This document shows positions 27,175 to 36,250 of a DNA stretch of 52,501 nt, one piece after another (the first letter of the stretch is position 1; every line of letters begins with the position of its first letter). The stretch lies in assembly GCA_013204545.1 (NCBI GenBank), contig JABMNN010000083.1, positions 1-52,501 of the forward strand. Direction: 5' to 3'. The position numbers and the translations under genes are program-made. The notes beneath the pieces are model-generated. The model saw only the letters and a program-made list of their open reading frames with translations, had not been told where the DNA came from and did not search any database. The stretch comes from Chloroflexota bacterium. GTDB lineage: Bacteria; Chloroflexota; Dehalococcoidia; Lucifugimonadales; Lucifugimonadaceae.

Positions 27175-29871
27175 TTATGGAACGAGGAAAGCCGGCTCTC
27201 TGAGGGCTGGATTGCCGTAATTGACGGTCGAAAGATCGGGTTCGAGTCGGCTAAGCGATATGGCGATATATTCATCATCAGCCGATGCAACAGCGAATAT
27301 TCCAGATACCCAAGCGTCTATATCAGATGGATTCAGTCCAACAAGATAGTCAAACAAAGCTTTGGCACTTGATCCTGAAAGCTTTTTATTCGTTCTAAGC
27401 TCATCGTCGAGATTTAATCCAGAGGAATCGGCAAGAACTTCATGCCATAGCAATTTGTGCCCCAATACGTGTTCGGGCGAACCGGTTAACGTTTTGCTGC
27501 TGTTGAGGAGGTACTCAACTTCGCTTCGCACTACGTTCACGTCTGGGAATCGCATTAGATCGATACCAAGATAGTTTTCGATAGATCTGAGCGCAGCAGC
27601 TTCAAAAATCTGTGCCTGTGCTTCGAATAGTCCCCTGAGGTTTTGCGTGCGACCGAATTCCGTCTGATTGGGATTTTTTAGATCCTGAAGAGCATGTCCA
27701 AGTTCGTGGAAATAGACGCCAAGGGCGTTGATAGGTGACTCGCCAAGATCGACGTATACGTGAACTTTCCCGTTGAGTCGGTATTTGAAGCCGATCTCTC
27801 CACGGAAATTGGTGCAAGCGTCGTAGGTGTTGATGTAGACAGTGTCTGGCAGTAAGAAGTAGTCAGTCATGCACGCATTGAACGAAGCTGCTATGAATTC
27901 ATCGTGCGATAAGAGATGCATCACAATGCGTTCGTCATTCAGATCTCGACCAGTTAGCAGGTAGTATCCAGCTCGTCCGGCCTCTTCGATAACGGCTACC
28001 CAGTCAGGAGTAACGATATCTGACCCCACGGTCGCTCTGACCTGATCGGTAAAGGCTCTGTCGGTGAGTGGAGCAAGCATTGCCGCAAGTTGAGCGTCTG
28101 TAAGGGGGCTTGTGAGCGCATCGCTGGTCGGCGAACCTGGGAGGAATTCGAACCATCTTCCAAGCCTGTTATCTGCCTCATTGCTCTCGAAGATGTCATC
28201 CAGCGAGTCGACAACCATTGTTACGAGGTGTTGGCCGGGAGCGAGGGTGCCCGCAGGAATATTCGCCGATTCTGTCCAGTAGTTTCCCGCGTCATCACCA
28301 GAGCTAAGGAACACAGTTTGAAGCCATTCGTTATCGAGGTATATCTGCGCTTCGAATGTCCCTGAATTGGCGGAGTTGACTCTGCTTGAGTTTCTCATAG
28401 CGAACGAAATCAAAGAGTCTGCAGATGCCCAAATATAGCCGTCAGTTCCTGCAGCCAGACCATCACTTTCATTGCTAGCCGATATTGCGGCATCCCAGCC
28501 GTACGGAGTTATTCCGGTGAAGTTTGGAAGAACCTGAACTTCCCTGATTGGTGCGCCTTTGGATTCCACTAGAATAGGCGAGGCGATTGGATCACCAGTG
28601 CCCCACGTGAGAGCAACTTCGAGAGAGTTGTCGTCTTCATTAGATTCAACGATTGCTCCACTAGCATCAGCAATCAGCTTCACGGTGTGTTCACCTGGGG
28701 TAACCCGGATAGCGTTATTCAGCCCTTGCCAATCGAGGTTTATGTACTCACCTCCGACCAGGCCTGAGTAGCTTGCACGGAATGCGAGTATGCCATCGAA
28801 AAGCACATTTACGTTGAATTCTTGTGAAATCGATATTGGTGAATCGTTCAGAATAGTGAATGAGAAATAAGTATCGCCTTTGGTTGTGAGACCGCCAGAA
28901 TTTACAGCACCTGAGTAGGGAGCTGCCGTAATTCCGGTCGAATCGCCTACTATCGAAAGATTTGGGAGCCTTGCATCAGGCTGAGGCGTGGGGATGACCG
29001 GCCCAGCCCAAATGAAATTTGTTGAGTATGTGTTGTCGCCATCTGAAATCTCAGAGATCAAGTTGGTGGAATCGATGACGAGTTTGAGTTCGTGTTCACC
29101 CGGCTGAAGTTCGAATGTATCCAGCAATCCGGTTTCGCCCTCAATGAAAGCAAATCTGCTTGGTTGCAGATCGATGCCGTTCCAGCGGCTGGCAATTGCG
29201 TTGTCGATATACACATCTATGAAGTAGTCGCCGGACACAACTGAACTTCCCGCATTGGTAAAGAAAAAATCGACAACAAAATCAGATTTTTCTACGAATG
29301 GTCCACCATTCGGATTGCGCACTCTGACTGGTTGACCGCTCCCAAAATATGGTTGTAGATCAGCACTACTAGTCGGAGTGGGTGAAGGCTGTTCAAACGG
29401 TGTCGATGGGGAGGGAAATGAAGTAGCCGTAGGAGTGGGTTTACGTTCGAGAGTTTCTGGGACAGTGAAAGCAGATATCACGCCTTCCGGAAGTACCCCG
29501 TATTCAATGGTTGGAATGGGTATCGATGTTGGGGTTGGGGTGTTTGTTGGAAGTGGTGTTGCAGTTTGAGTCGGTGGCGCTAGCGTCGCAGTTGAAATTG
29601 GAGTTGGAGGGACTGGAGTTGCCGTTGCCGTTGGTAGAGGCAGTGGAGTAGCAGTAGGTACAGAGGTAGGCGATGGCGGCGGAGGAACGCGCGTTGCTGT
29701 TTCCGTGAGCGAAGTAGGCGTAGGTGTTGTGACCGCTATCGAAACTACAGTTTCGATAGCGGGGGCAGTCAATTCAGGACTGGCTGTCGAACATGCCAAT
29801 ACAGCCGTCGTGATAGCGATAACGAGGGCGAGCCATATTCGATGATGAACTTTGAACGATTTTCTGGTCAC
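27175..29871 (-). CDS. Large lipoprotein with Thr/Pro stalk, CARDB repeats and a zincin metalloprotease-like domain
   Basis: 898 residues. The signal peptide ends VLAC with lipidation C27. Residues 30-170 form a Thr/Pro stalk. At least three CARDB-like blocks (about 185-285, 310-420, 440-570) share the cadence PGEHxxKLxxDxxxxxxExxxxDN, as in PGEHELKLVIDSTNLISEIS. The C-terminal part holds H722-E-L-G-H726 in YFHELGHALQDL and a following EAQAQIFEAA helix whose Glu could be the third zinc ligand, as in gluzincins. This suggests a surface-tethered peptidase or adhesin with peptidase fold. The Thr/Pro stalk resembles that of the surface protein at 5976-7625. Confidence 0.82.
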   Translation of the reverse strand: MTRKSFKVHHRIWLALVIAITTAVLACSTASPELTAPAIETVVSIAVTTPTPTSLTETATRVPPPPSPTSVPTATPLPLPTATATPVPPTPISTATLAPPTQTATPLPTNTPTPTSIPIPTIEYGVLPEGVISAFTVPETLERKPTPTATSFPSPSTPFEQPSPTPTSSADLQPYFGSGQPVRVRNPNGGPFVEKSDFVVDFFFTNAGSSVVSGDYFIDVYIDNAIASRWNGIDLQPSRFAFIEGETGLLDTFELQPGEHELKLVIDSTNLISEISDGDNTYSTNFIWAGPVIPTPQPDARLPNLSIVGDSTGITAAPYSGAVNSGGLTTKGDTYFSFTILNDSPISISQEFNVNVLFDGILAFRASYSGLVGGEYINLDWQGLNNAIRVTPGEHTVKLIADASGAIVESNEDDNSLEVALTWGTGDPIASPILVESKGAPIREVQVLPNFTGITPYGWDAAISASNESDGLAAGTDGYIWASADSLISFAMRNSSRVNSANSGTFEAQIYLDNEWLQTVFLSSGDDAGNYWTESANIPAGTLAPGQHLVTMVVDSLDDIFESNEADNRLGRWFEFLPGSPTSDALTSPLTDAQLAAMLAPLTDRAFTDQVRATVGSDIVTPDWVAVIEEAGRAGYYLLTGRDLNDERIVMHLLSHDEFIAASFNACMTDYFLLPDTVYINTYDACTNFRGEIGFKYRLNGKVHVYVDLGESPINALGVYFHELGHALQDLKNPNQTEFGRTQNLRGLFEAQAQIFEAAALRSIENYLGIDLMRFPDVNVVRSEVEYLLNSSKTLTGSPEHVLGHKLLWHEVLADSSGLNLDDELRTNKKLSGSSAKALFDYLVGLNPSDIDAWVSGIFAVASADDEYIAISLSRLEPDLSTVNYGNPALREPAFLVP

Positions 29872-30141
29872 AATTATCGAGGTTACTTGAAATGGCGGCT
29901 CAAACTGCAGCCATTTGCTAAACCTAACGGGTGATTAATGGCGACGGTCGTAATGTTTGACATTTCAACGTCGCTTCTTCGTGTCTGTAATACGATGACC
30001 CGACATGCTTGCTGATTTGTGCGATCAGCTAACCCGTTGAAAACGAACTGTTGGTTGTTCGGGTACTATTACGCTCCGTGAGAGTAATTGATCGGTGGAT
30101 CGCACCGTTAGACATTAGTCGCAGTCACCCAAGAGGACAAT
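29872..30141. promoter_or_regulatory. Divergent intergenic region between lipoprotein and aldolase genes
   Basis: A 270-bp gap containing the promoters of both divergent genes. AAGAGG lies 5 nt before the aldolase ATG and is a good ribosome site. A/T-rich hexamers such as TACTAT at 30064 could be a -10, but no -35 at the right spacing was convincing. No hairpin or ORF of note. Confidence 0.35.
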
Positions 30142-30972
30142 ATGAAACCAGCTGATCTGAAAGCAGCACTCAAAGCTAAGAAGCCCGTATTTGGATTTAT
30201 GATCTCGGCCACCGCAAGCATGCGTTGGGGACGAGTGTTTGCTGGTAGCACTCTCGATTTCGTAGTGATCGACTCTGAGCATGGATCACGTGATCGCCAG
30301 CTGATCGCAGACACTGTTGCGCAAATGCAATCGCTCAACATTACCGCCATCGTTCGAACGCCCAATACTGAAGAGGTTTGGGTTGCCATGGCGATCGATG
30401 CAGGTGCAGATGGGGTACTGGTTCCTTATTGCGAGACCGTTAGCGAAGTTCGACACACAGCGATAAAAGCGAAAACCCACCCGCTGAAGGGCGAGTATTA
30501 CGAGCGAGTCGTTGCGACCGGTGAGTATCCGAGTGAAAAATCGAAGAAGTACCTCGAAAACCGTCACAAGGATCGTATCTTCATCATGGGTATCGAGAGT
30601 GAGCCAGCTGCGAATCGCGTTGAGGAGCTCATTGAGTGTGCTCCGATCGACGCTGTGTTCATTGGTCCGAACGATATGACTACTTCATTGGGAATTCCTG
30701 ATGAAGTAGATAATCCGATTTATATCGAAACCTTGAGCAAGATCATAAAGGCAGCAGATGACCGTGGATTGCCTACGATGATTCACCAGCAGACGATTTC
30801 AACATCGGCAAAGGCTATTGAACTTGGCGCACGATTCATCATGCACTCGTCCGATGCTGGAATCCTTCTCCGTGCAACGCAAAACGAATTTGCGGAACTT
30901 CGTGAGATTGCAGGCAAGAAGCACGGCGGTATCGAAGCTGTAGAAGCAAAAGATACGCTAGACGTCGTTTAG
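30142..30972 (+). CDS. HpcH/HpaI-family class II aldolase
   Basis: 276 residues, TIM-barrel. DFVVIDSEHGSRDR supplies catalytic H47, AIVRTPN supplies R72, and the metal-binding pair is E152 in IMGIESEPAA and D178 in FIGPNDMT. The family cleaves 2-keto-3-deoxy acids (4-hydroxy-2-oxo acids) to pyruvate or a related oxo acid and an aldehyde. It therefore fits downstream of the sugar-acid dehydratase at 21286, although they are not in one operon (inference). A carboxyl-lyase or citramalyl-type side activity is possible. Confidence 0.88.
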   Translation: MKPADLKAALKAKKPVFGFMISATASMRWGRVFAGSTLDFVVIDSEHGSRDRQLIADTVAQMQSLNITAIVRTPNTEEVWVAMAIDAGADGVLVPYCETVSEVRHTAIKAKTHPLKGEYYERVVATGEYPSEKSKKYLENRHKDRIFIMGIESEPAANRVEELIECAPIDAVFIGPNDMTTSLGIPDEVDNPIYIETLSKIIKAADDRGLPTMIHQQTISTSAKAIELGARFIMHSSDAGILLRATQNEFAELREIAGKKHGGIEAVEAKDTLDVV

Positions 30973-30990
30973 CCGGCATTATCTAACCGG

Positions 30991-31035
30991 AAAAATAAAA
31001 AGCCCCAGTCGTAATGATTGGGGCTTTTTATTTTT
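30991..31035. terminator. Strong bidirectional intrinsic terminator
   Basis: AAAAATAAAAAGCCCCA (30991-31007) pairs perfectly over 17 bp with TGGGGCTTTTTATTTTT (31019-31035), loop of 11 nt. The A-run and T-run make it function on both strands, ending the aldolase gene (+) and, reading the other way, the LmbE-type gene (-). Confidence 0.93.
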
Positions 31036-31154
31036 ATTCGGCTATGACGTCCACAATGTTCAACATTTGCCGCCTTGAACCAGATTCAGAATCATGCACG
31101 TTCGGTTAGGCCAAACGCCCGGGGTTGAACGACGAGCTGATAGTGAACGCTTTC

Positions 31155-31886
31155 TTAGCTAAGTGAGAACTTTCGGAACGATTCGGCGTAGGCGGCGTCG
31201 ATCTTCTTGCCGAGATCAGCTCGTCGCTGCTTCATCCATTTTGCAGCTTCTTCGGGATTACTGACTTGGCTGACGTGGTCTGTTAGCGCAGAAATCGACA
31301 ATTCCACATCATCTTCAGTCAGTGGGTTCCAGAAATTGGCATTATCGCCAAAACTCATGACCCAGACCTCACGCACTTTGTGCGGCTCAAGACCTTCGTC
31401 GTAGAACAGTTCAGGGAACGTTAGGTGATCTCGAGCGCTAGGGAAGACCGCTGATAGTGCGGCTTCTCCGGCAGCGAAATGGTCGGGATGTCCTATGTAA
31501 TTCGAGTTGAGCAAATCACGGGTTGGGCTGGTGGTGATCAGCACGTCTGGCTTGTGAATTCGAATTTGACGGGAGATATCTCGGCGAACATCCAGAGTTG
31601 GCTCAAGATAACCGTCGGGATATCCGAGGAATTCGACCGTCTTGAGTCCAAGAGTCTTGCCGGCGGTTACTTGTTCTTCAGCCCGCATCTCAGCTAGACG
31701 TTCTGATGATATCTCACGGTCTTCAGTTCCCTTTGATCCATCAGTGCACAGCACGTAGACAACTTCCCAGCCCAGTCGACACCACTTTGCAACGCTTCCT
31801 GAACAGCCATATTCGGCATCGTCAGGATGTGCGGTTACCACCATCGCTCGCTTGAAACCGTCTGTAGAACCGTCGCCGGTCGTCAT
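31155..31886 (-). CDS. LmbE/PIG-L-family deacetylase
   Basis: About 243 residues from ATG at 31886. An upstream in-frame start would add 22 unrelated residues. VVTAHPDDAEYGCSG (AHPDD, zinc ligands and general base) near residue 20 and YIGHPDHFAAGEA (HPDH) are the diagnostic motifs. The family removes N-acetyl groups from GlcNAc-linked small molecules such as mycothiol or bacillithiol precursors, or from other amide conjugates. No thiol-biosynthesis neighbours are present, so the substrate is open. It is 89 nt downstream of the alpha/beta hydrolase gene on the same strand. Confidence 0.88.
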   Translation of the reverse strand: MTTGDGSTDGFKRAMVVTAHPDDAEYGCSGSVAKWCRLGWEVVYVLCTDGSKGTEDREISSERLAEMRAEEQVTAGKTLGLKTVEFLGYPDGYLEPTLDVRRDISRQIRIHKPDVLITTSPTRDLLNSNYIGHPDHFAAGEAALSAVFPSARDHLTFPELFYDEGLEPHKVREVWVMSFGDNANFWNPLTEDDVELSISALTDHVSQVSNPEEAAKWMKQRRADLGKKIDAAYAESFRKFSLS

Positions 31887-31975
31887 GGATTGAGTAGCCC
31901 CCGTAAGAAAAAAAGTTCTGAGAAAATCACAGACAGTTGAGGATTTTAGCACCAGTTCGTCCCAGTCAACGTTTA

Positions 31976-32710
31976 TCAGATGATGTGATTCGCAACGAAA
32001 CTGGTTACCGAACGTACGGCTGGCTCCGATGAAAAAAAAGTACTGTCATGGTCGGTATCTGGAAGCCCCGCGAATTCGAATCCGAATTGCTGAGCCGATA
32101 GCTTGGCGTTAGCGAAGTGGGCATCGTCTTCTCCACAGAACAACAGTGTTGGGGCAGTGTGATTGCCTAGTCGTTCTTCAACTCCTTTCCACAACAGAAG
32201 CGCTTCGTGGGAGGCTGCAAGAGCTAGTGGATCGTTTCCAGGTCGATCTCCATCCGTTTGTTCGATCGATTTTGCCCTGCCAGAACGCAAAACTCTGATA
32301 TGGCGCGTAAACCGTTCGGAATTCGCTGTAGCTGGCAACAGATGCATTCCTCCAATTGCCAATAGCGATAATCGCTGAGGACTTGATGCTGCGAGTTCGA
32401 GTCCGGTTCTTCCACCCATTGAAAATCCGATGTAACCGTACTTTTCAGTTTCGACTTCATCGGCCAGCGCGTTGACCACTGCGGCTCGTCGCTCGACGGT
32501 GTGCTCGTTTGGGTCGTGAGATCTGGTCGATAAGCCGTGCCCGATCGCGTCGAATATAAGCAATTTACCGTGATCTTTGAGCGCATCCAGCCAACCGCCA
32601 CGATTCCAGTCACGCCCCCATGAACCAAATCCGTGGTGAAGGATTATGAGCGGCCCAGATCCAGAAACTTCGTAATTAACATCGAGTGAATCGAGTTTTA
32701 GCGTCGGCAT
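31976..32710 (-). CDS. Alpha/beta hydrolase
   Basis: 244 residues. Features are LIILHHGFGSWGRDWN (oxyanion loop), GYIGFSMGGRTGLELA (nucleophile Ser in GxSxG), LLFCGEDDAHFA (Asp region) and DTDHDSTFF (His). No signal peptide is present, so it is cytoplasmic. Epoxide hydrolases, esterases and C-C hydrolases share this fold, and the substrate is not deducible. It is divergent from purE across a 96-bp gap. Confidence 0.87.
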   Translation of the reverse strand: MPTLKLDSLDVNYEVSGSGPLIILHHGFGSWGRDWNRGGWLDALKDHGKLLIFDAIGHGLSTRSHDPNEHTVERRAAVVNALADEVETEKYGYIGFSMGGRTGLELAASSPQRLSLLAIGGMHLLPATANSERFTRHIRVLRSGRAKSIEQTDGDRPGNDPLALAASHEALLLWKGVEERLGNHTAPTLLFCGEDDAHFANAKLSAQQFGFEFAGLPDTDHDSTFFSSEPAVRSVTSFVANHII

Positions 32711-32806
32711 TGAACGATTCTAAATGCTTTGCTACTCGCGCTTTAGGTCGGGCGACTGTAAAATCGTTCGGTACTTAACAATGTCTTCAATTGGAGCGTC
32801 AGAATA

Positions 32807-33316
32807 ATGGCACAACCGCTCGTTTCTGTGATTATGGGCAGCACTTCAGATTTACCGACTATGCAGCAAGCAGCCGACATGCTTGAAGAACTTGGCGTAC
32901 CTCACGAAATTCGAGTTGTTTCAGCGCACCGGACGCCTGATCTGATGTTCAAATTTGCAGAGGAAGCGAAAGATCGCGGGATTAAGGTGATTATTGCCGG
33001 TGCGGGTGGTGCGGCTCATCTTCCGGGAATGACGGCAGCAAAAACAGTCCTCCCAGTGATCGGAGTCCCCGGTGTGGGGCCTCACCTCGATGGTATGGAT
33101 TCGCTGATGTCGATGGTTCAGATGCCGCGTGGCTACCCGGTTGGCACAGTCGCAATTGGTGAGTGGGGTGCTGTGAATGCGGGAATTCTTGCGGCACAGA
33201 TCATAGGACTCATCGACTCTGACGTTCAGGAAACAATCGAGAAACGGCGCGCAAGAATTACGGCAGATATCGAAGCAGTCACTTATGTAAAGCCATCCGG
33301 CAAAACAGGCGAGTAG
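32807..33316 (+). CDS. purE: N5-carboxyaminoimidazole ribonucleotide mutase PurE
   Basis: 169 residues, the normal class I PurE length. [12 protein letters not shown] (phosphate loop), VVSAHRTPD (39-45) with the catalytic His, [17 protein letters not shown] and the VIGVPG segment are all present. It converts N5-CAIR to CAIR in purine synthesis. GGAG lies about ten nt before the ATG. The stop codon abuts the purK ATG directly, so the two are translated together, and PurK supplies the N5-CAIR. Confidence 0.97.
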   Translation: MAQPLVSVIMGSTSDLPTMQQAADMLEELGVPHEIRVVSAHRTPDLMFKFAEEAKDRGIKVIIAGAGGAAHLPGMTAAKTVLPVIGVPGVGPHLDGMDSLMSMVQMPRGYPVGTVAIGEWGAVNAGILAAQIIGLIDSDVQETIEKRRARITADIEAVTYVKPSGKTGE

Positions 33317-34480
33317 ATGATGGAGCCAGAATCATTATTGAAGCCAGGGTCGACTATCGGAATCATCGGAGGTGGTCAGCTAGGACGAATGCTCGCTATC
33401 GCCGCACGACAGATGGATTACAAGACGATAGTTCTTGACCCTGACCCTAATTGCCCGACTGGGCAAGTTGCCGATGGTCAGATTGTGGATGCGTATTCCA
33501 ACCGCGACGCTTCACGTGAGCTAGCTCGTTCAACAGATGTGGTTACTTACGAATTTGAGAATGTCGATGCTGATTCAGTTTCTGCCGCCGCTGAACTGAC
33601 ACCCGTTCACCCTTCGGTTTCGGTATTGCGTACTTCACAACACAGGTGGCATGAGAAGGACGCTCTCCTCAAAGCTGGTATTTCTGTTGCACCGTTTCGT
33701 CAAGTTGAGTCGCTAGTCGATCTACAAAATGCTGCGGTTGATCTTGGATACCCGCTGGTGCTCAAAACTGCTACTCAAGGCTACGACGGCAAGGGCCAAG
33801 CGATCATCACGCGTGCTGAGGATGTTGAGTCCGCTTACGATCTCTTGGGCAAGCGAAATAAAGAATTGATTGTCGAGCAATTCGTACCGTTTCAAATGGA
33901 AATTTCGACCATATGTGCTCGTGCGGCTGACGGAAAAACTGCGACATTCCCACCTTCTGAAAATATCCATCGAAACCACATCCTCGATATTTCGATTGTT
34001 CCGCCGCGAATATCAGAAAGCGTTATAGAGAACGCTCGATTGCTGGCGATAGATGTTGCCGATCAACTCAATGTGGTTGGCTTGATATCGGTTGAGATGT
34101 TCGTCACTAAAGAGAATGAACTTCTTGTAAATGAACTCGCACCGCGTCCCCACAATTCAGGTCATTACACGATGGACGGATGCGATACATCTCAGTTTGA
34201 GCAATTGGTTAGAGTATTGGTGGGATTGCCGATAGCTGAACCGAAACTTCACTCTCCAACGGTGATGGTGAATCTGCTTGGCGATCTGTGGGAAGACACC
34301 GATGGCGATCCGGATTGGGCGCGTGCACTCGAAATGCCCGGAGTGAGCCTTCACCTATACGGCAAAGCTGAGGCAAGAGTGGGCCGGAAGATGGGGCATA
34401 TCAACGTCGTTGCCGATACCGTCGAGGATGCGCTGTACATCGCTACGGAGGCACGTAACAGGGCATGGCGACGTTCGTAG
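33317..34480 (+). CDS. purK: N5-carboxyaminoimidazole ribonucleotide synthase PurK
   Basis: 387 residues, ATP-grasp enzyme. TIGIIGGGQLGRMLAIAA, VVTYEFENVD, ATQGYDGKGQ (glycine-rich lid), LIVEQFVPFQMEIS and NELAPRPHNSGHYT follow the order of the family. It makes N5-CAIR from AIR, bicarbonate and ATP. The ATG immediately follows the purE TAG. A short structured segment separates its 3' end from the convergent ABC genes. Confidence 0.97.
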   Translation: MMEPESLLKPGSTIGIIGGGQLGRMLAIAARQMDYKTIVLDPDPNCPTGQVADGQIVDAYSNRDASRELARSTDVVTYEFENVDADSVSAAAELTPVHPSVSVLRTSQHRWHEKDALLKAGISVAPFRQVESLVDLQNAAVDLGYPLVLKTATQGYDGKGQAIITRAEDVESAYDLLGKRNKELIVEQFVPFQMEISTICARAADGKTATFPPSENIHRNHILDISIVPPRISESVIENARLLAIDVADQLNVVGLISVEMFVTKENELLVNELAPRPHNSGHYTMDGCDTSQFEQLVRVLVGLPIAEPKLHSPTVMVNLLGDLWEDTDGDPDWARALEMPGVSLHLYGKAEARVGRKMGHINVVADTVEDALYIATEARNRAWRRS

Positions 34481-34497
34481 TAAGACTCGACGAATAC

Positions 34498-34560
34498 TTT
34501 CTCGTATCGTTGAGGCTACATCACAATCATGGGTCCCTACAGTAGGGTCGAGACGAGAAA
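34498..34560. other. Nested inverted repeats between convergent purK and ABC genes
   Basis: TTTCTCGT (34498-34505) pairs with ACGAGAAA (34553-34560), and CCCTA-CAG-TAGGG (34535-34547) forms a tip hairpin. It fills most of the 97-bp convergent gap. It may help stop transcription from either side, or be a small element; no T-run directly follows the outer stem. Confidence 0.4.
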
Positions 34561-34561
34561 C

Positions 34562-34592
34562 AAAAGGGTTCAGAGGTTTACTTCGCCTCTGG
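34562..34592 (-). terminator. Candidate intrinsic terminator of the ABC operon
   Basis: Minus strand: CAGAGG, loop CGAAGTAAAC-like, CCTCTG (34592 down to 34571), then AACCC and TTTTGTTT. The stem includes the stop codon of the first ATPase gene. The 5-nt gap before the T-rich stretch makes it weaker than the other terminators here. Confidence 0.5.
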
Positions 34593-35357
34593 GCGTTTGA
34601 ACTGAGCGTGGGTGTCGACGTTACTGCCAACTTCAGTTAGCTCTATGCTGCCGTTGTGAACAGTGTAAATTTTGTCGGCCATATCGAGTAAAGTGCGGTC
34701 GTGAGTGGTTGCAACGATCGACATTTCTTCTTCACTAACCATCTGGCGAAATAGTCCGAAAATCTCGGCAGCGTTGACAGAGTCAAGCTCACCAGTTGGT
34801 TCGTCAGCAAGTATCACACTTGGCTTCATGGCAACCGCACGTGCGATGGATATTCGTTGCTGCTCACCACCTGATAGCTCGTAAGGGCGGTGCTTCGCTC
34901 GACGACCGAGCCCAACTATTTCTAGAACTTCGTTGGTGCGTTTCGTACGCTCTGACGACCCGACTCCTGCGATACGCATTGGCAGTTCAACGTTCTCGTA
35001 AGCCGACAATAGTGGCAACAGAGCGAATGATTGGAACACGACACCGATTCGATGTCTACGCAGTTGAATGAACTGCTTTTCGCTGAATTTAGACATATCG
35101 GAACCTTCGAAATGCACCTGACCCGATGTGGGATGATCGAGACCGGCAAGCATATTCAACAGAGTGGTCTTCCCTGAACCGGATCGACCAACAAGGGTGA
35201 TAAATTCGCCCACTCGTACTTCGAGGTCAACCTCCCGCACGGCGTGTACGGTTTCGCCTGCCAATTGGTACTCACGAGAGGCTTTGAATGCCTGAATTAT
35301 AGGAGTTGTGGCACCACGTGATTCTCGGGTAGTAATCTGATCACTCGCCTGATTCAA
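34578..35357 (-). CDS. ABC transporter ATPase, LolD/MacB type
   Basis: 259 residues. Walker A is GRSGSGKT (57-64), signature LSGGEQQR, Walker B VILADEPT followed by GELD, and the switch His lies in ATTHDR. The FQSFALLPLLSAYENVELPM Q-loop region is typical of MacB/LolD ATPases, which pair with FtsX-type permeases and drive extrusion or mechanotransmission rather than substrate channels. It is last in a minus-strand operon, overlapping the other ATPase gene by 17 nt. Two ATPases and two permeases could form one heteromeric complex or two complexes. Confidence 0.92.
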   Translation of the reverse strand: MNQASDQITTRESRGATTPIIQAFKASREYQLAGETVHAVREVDLEVRVGEFITLVGRSGSGKTTLLNMLAGLDHPTSGQVHFEGSDMSKFSEKQFIQLRRHRIGVVFQSFALLPLLSAYENVELPMRIAGVGSSERTKRTNEVLEIVGLGRRAKHRPYELSGGEQQRISIARAVAMKPSVILADEPTGELDSVNAAEIFGLFRQMVSEEEMSIVATTHDRTLLDMADKIYTVHNGSIELTEVGSNVDTHAQFKRPEAK

Positions 35358-36219
35358 GTGTCACCCTTCCATCTTTCATCTCTACTCGAACACGACGTCC
35401 GATATTTAATTCGTTGAGCATATCTCGTGGGATCTGCACTGACCCCGCTGAGTCGATTAGCAAGAACTCTTCTGTATCAGTTGTATCGCCGCCGAGTTTT
35501 CGCTCAAACGAAACCTTGCGAGTTGTTTCTGTACTGGTCTTGCCATCTTTAATAGCCACGGCACGACCCACACTGGTGGCGATCGCTGGATCGTGAGTGA
35601 CGATAACGATGGTGGTACCGAGTTCCATATTGACCTTGTTTAGCAGTTCTAGAACCTCTTCACCTGTGCGGTCGTCCAACTCACCGGTTGGTTCATCCGC
35701 AAGTAAAAGCGGAGGTTCATTCGATAGTCCTACAGCGATAGCAACGCGCTGTTGCTCACCGCCGGACAATTGCCCTGGTTTGTGACCGGAACGATCTCCG
35801 AGTCCAACAACGTCAAGCAGTTCTTGGGCGCGCTTCCTGCGTTCCGAACTCGGTGCGCCGGAGATGACCATCGGAAGCTCGACGTTTTCGAGTGCTGTTA
35901 GATAGGGGAAGAGATTTCGTGATGTTTCCTGCCAGATGAATCCGACTTCGTGACGACGGTATTCGACCACTTCTTTATTGGTCATCTGAAGCAGATCGTA
36001 GGCACCGACTCGGATTGTTCCTGCTGAAGGCGCGTCGTAACCAGCAAGGATGTTTAATAGGGTTGATTTACCACTACCCGAAGCACCAACGATTGCGATA
36101 ATTTCGCCTCTAGTGACATTTAGCTCAAGCCCGCGCAGGGCTACAACTTCAAGGTCGGCAGCTTTGTATATCTTGAACAGTCCGCTGCACTCTATGTAAG
36201 TAGAATCTGGCGTTGTCAC
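35341..36219 (-). CDS. ABC transporter ATPase with C-terminal AbrB/SpoVT-like domain
   Basis: 292 residues. The ATPase part (1-225) has GASGSGKS, QLSGGEQQRVAIAVG, LLLADEPTGELD and VTHD. The last 45 residues (EEFLLIDSAGSVQIPRDMLN, then ELNIGRRVRVEMKDGRVTLE) look like a swapped-hairpin AbrB/MazE strand pattern, IDxxGxVQIPxxxxxxLxIGxRVxV. That DNA-binding-type fold is unusual on an ABC ATPase and could dimerise the subunits or couple transport to gene control (inference). It lies 31 nt downstream of the first permease gene. Confidence 0.88.
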   Translation of the reverse strand: MTTPDSTYIECSGLFKIYKAADLEVVALRGLELNVTRGEIIAIVGASGSGKSTLLNILAGYDAPSAGTIRVGAYDLLQMTNKEVVEYRRHEVGFIWQETSRNLFPYLTALENVELPMVISGAPSSERRKRAQELLDVVGLGDRSGHKPGQLSGGEQQRVAIAVGLSNEPPLLLADEPTGELDDRTGEEVLELLNKVNMELGTTIVIVTHDPAIATSVGRAVAIKDGKTSTETTRKVSFERKLGGDTTDTEEFLLIDSAGSVQIPRDMLNELNIGRRVRVEMKDGRVTLESGE

Positions 36220-36250
36220 TTAGCGTCACCCCTATTTGACGGGTTATTGG

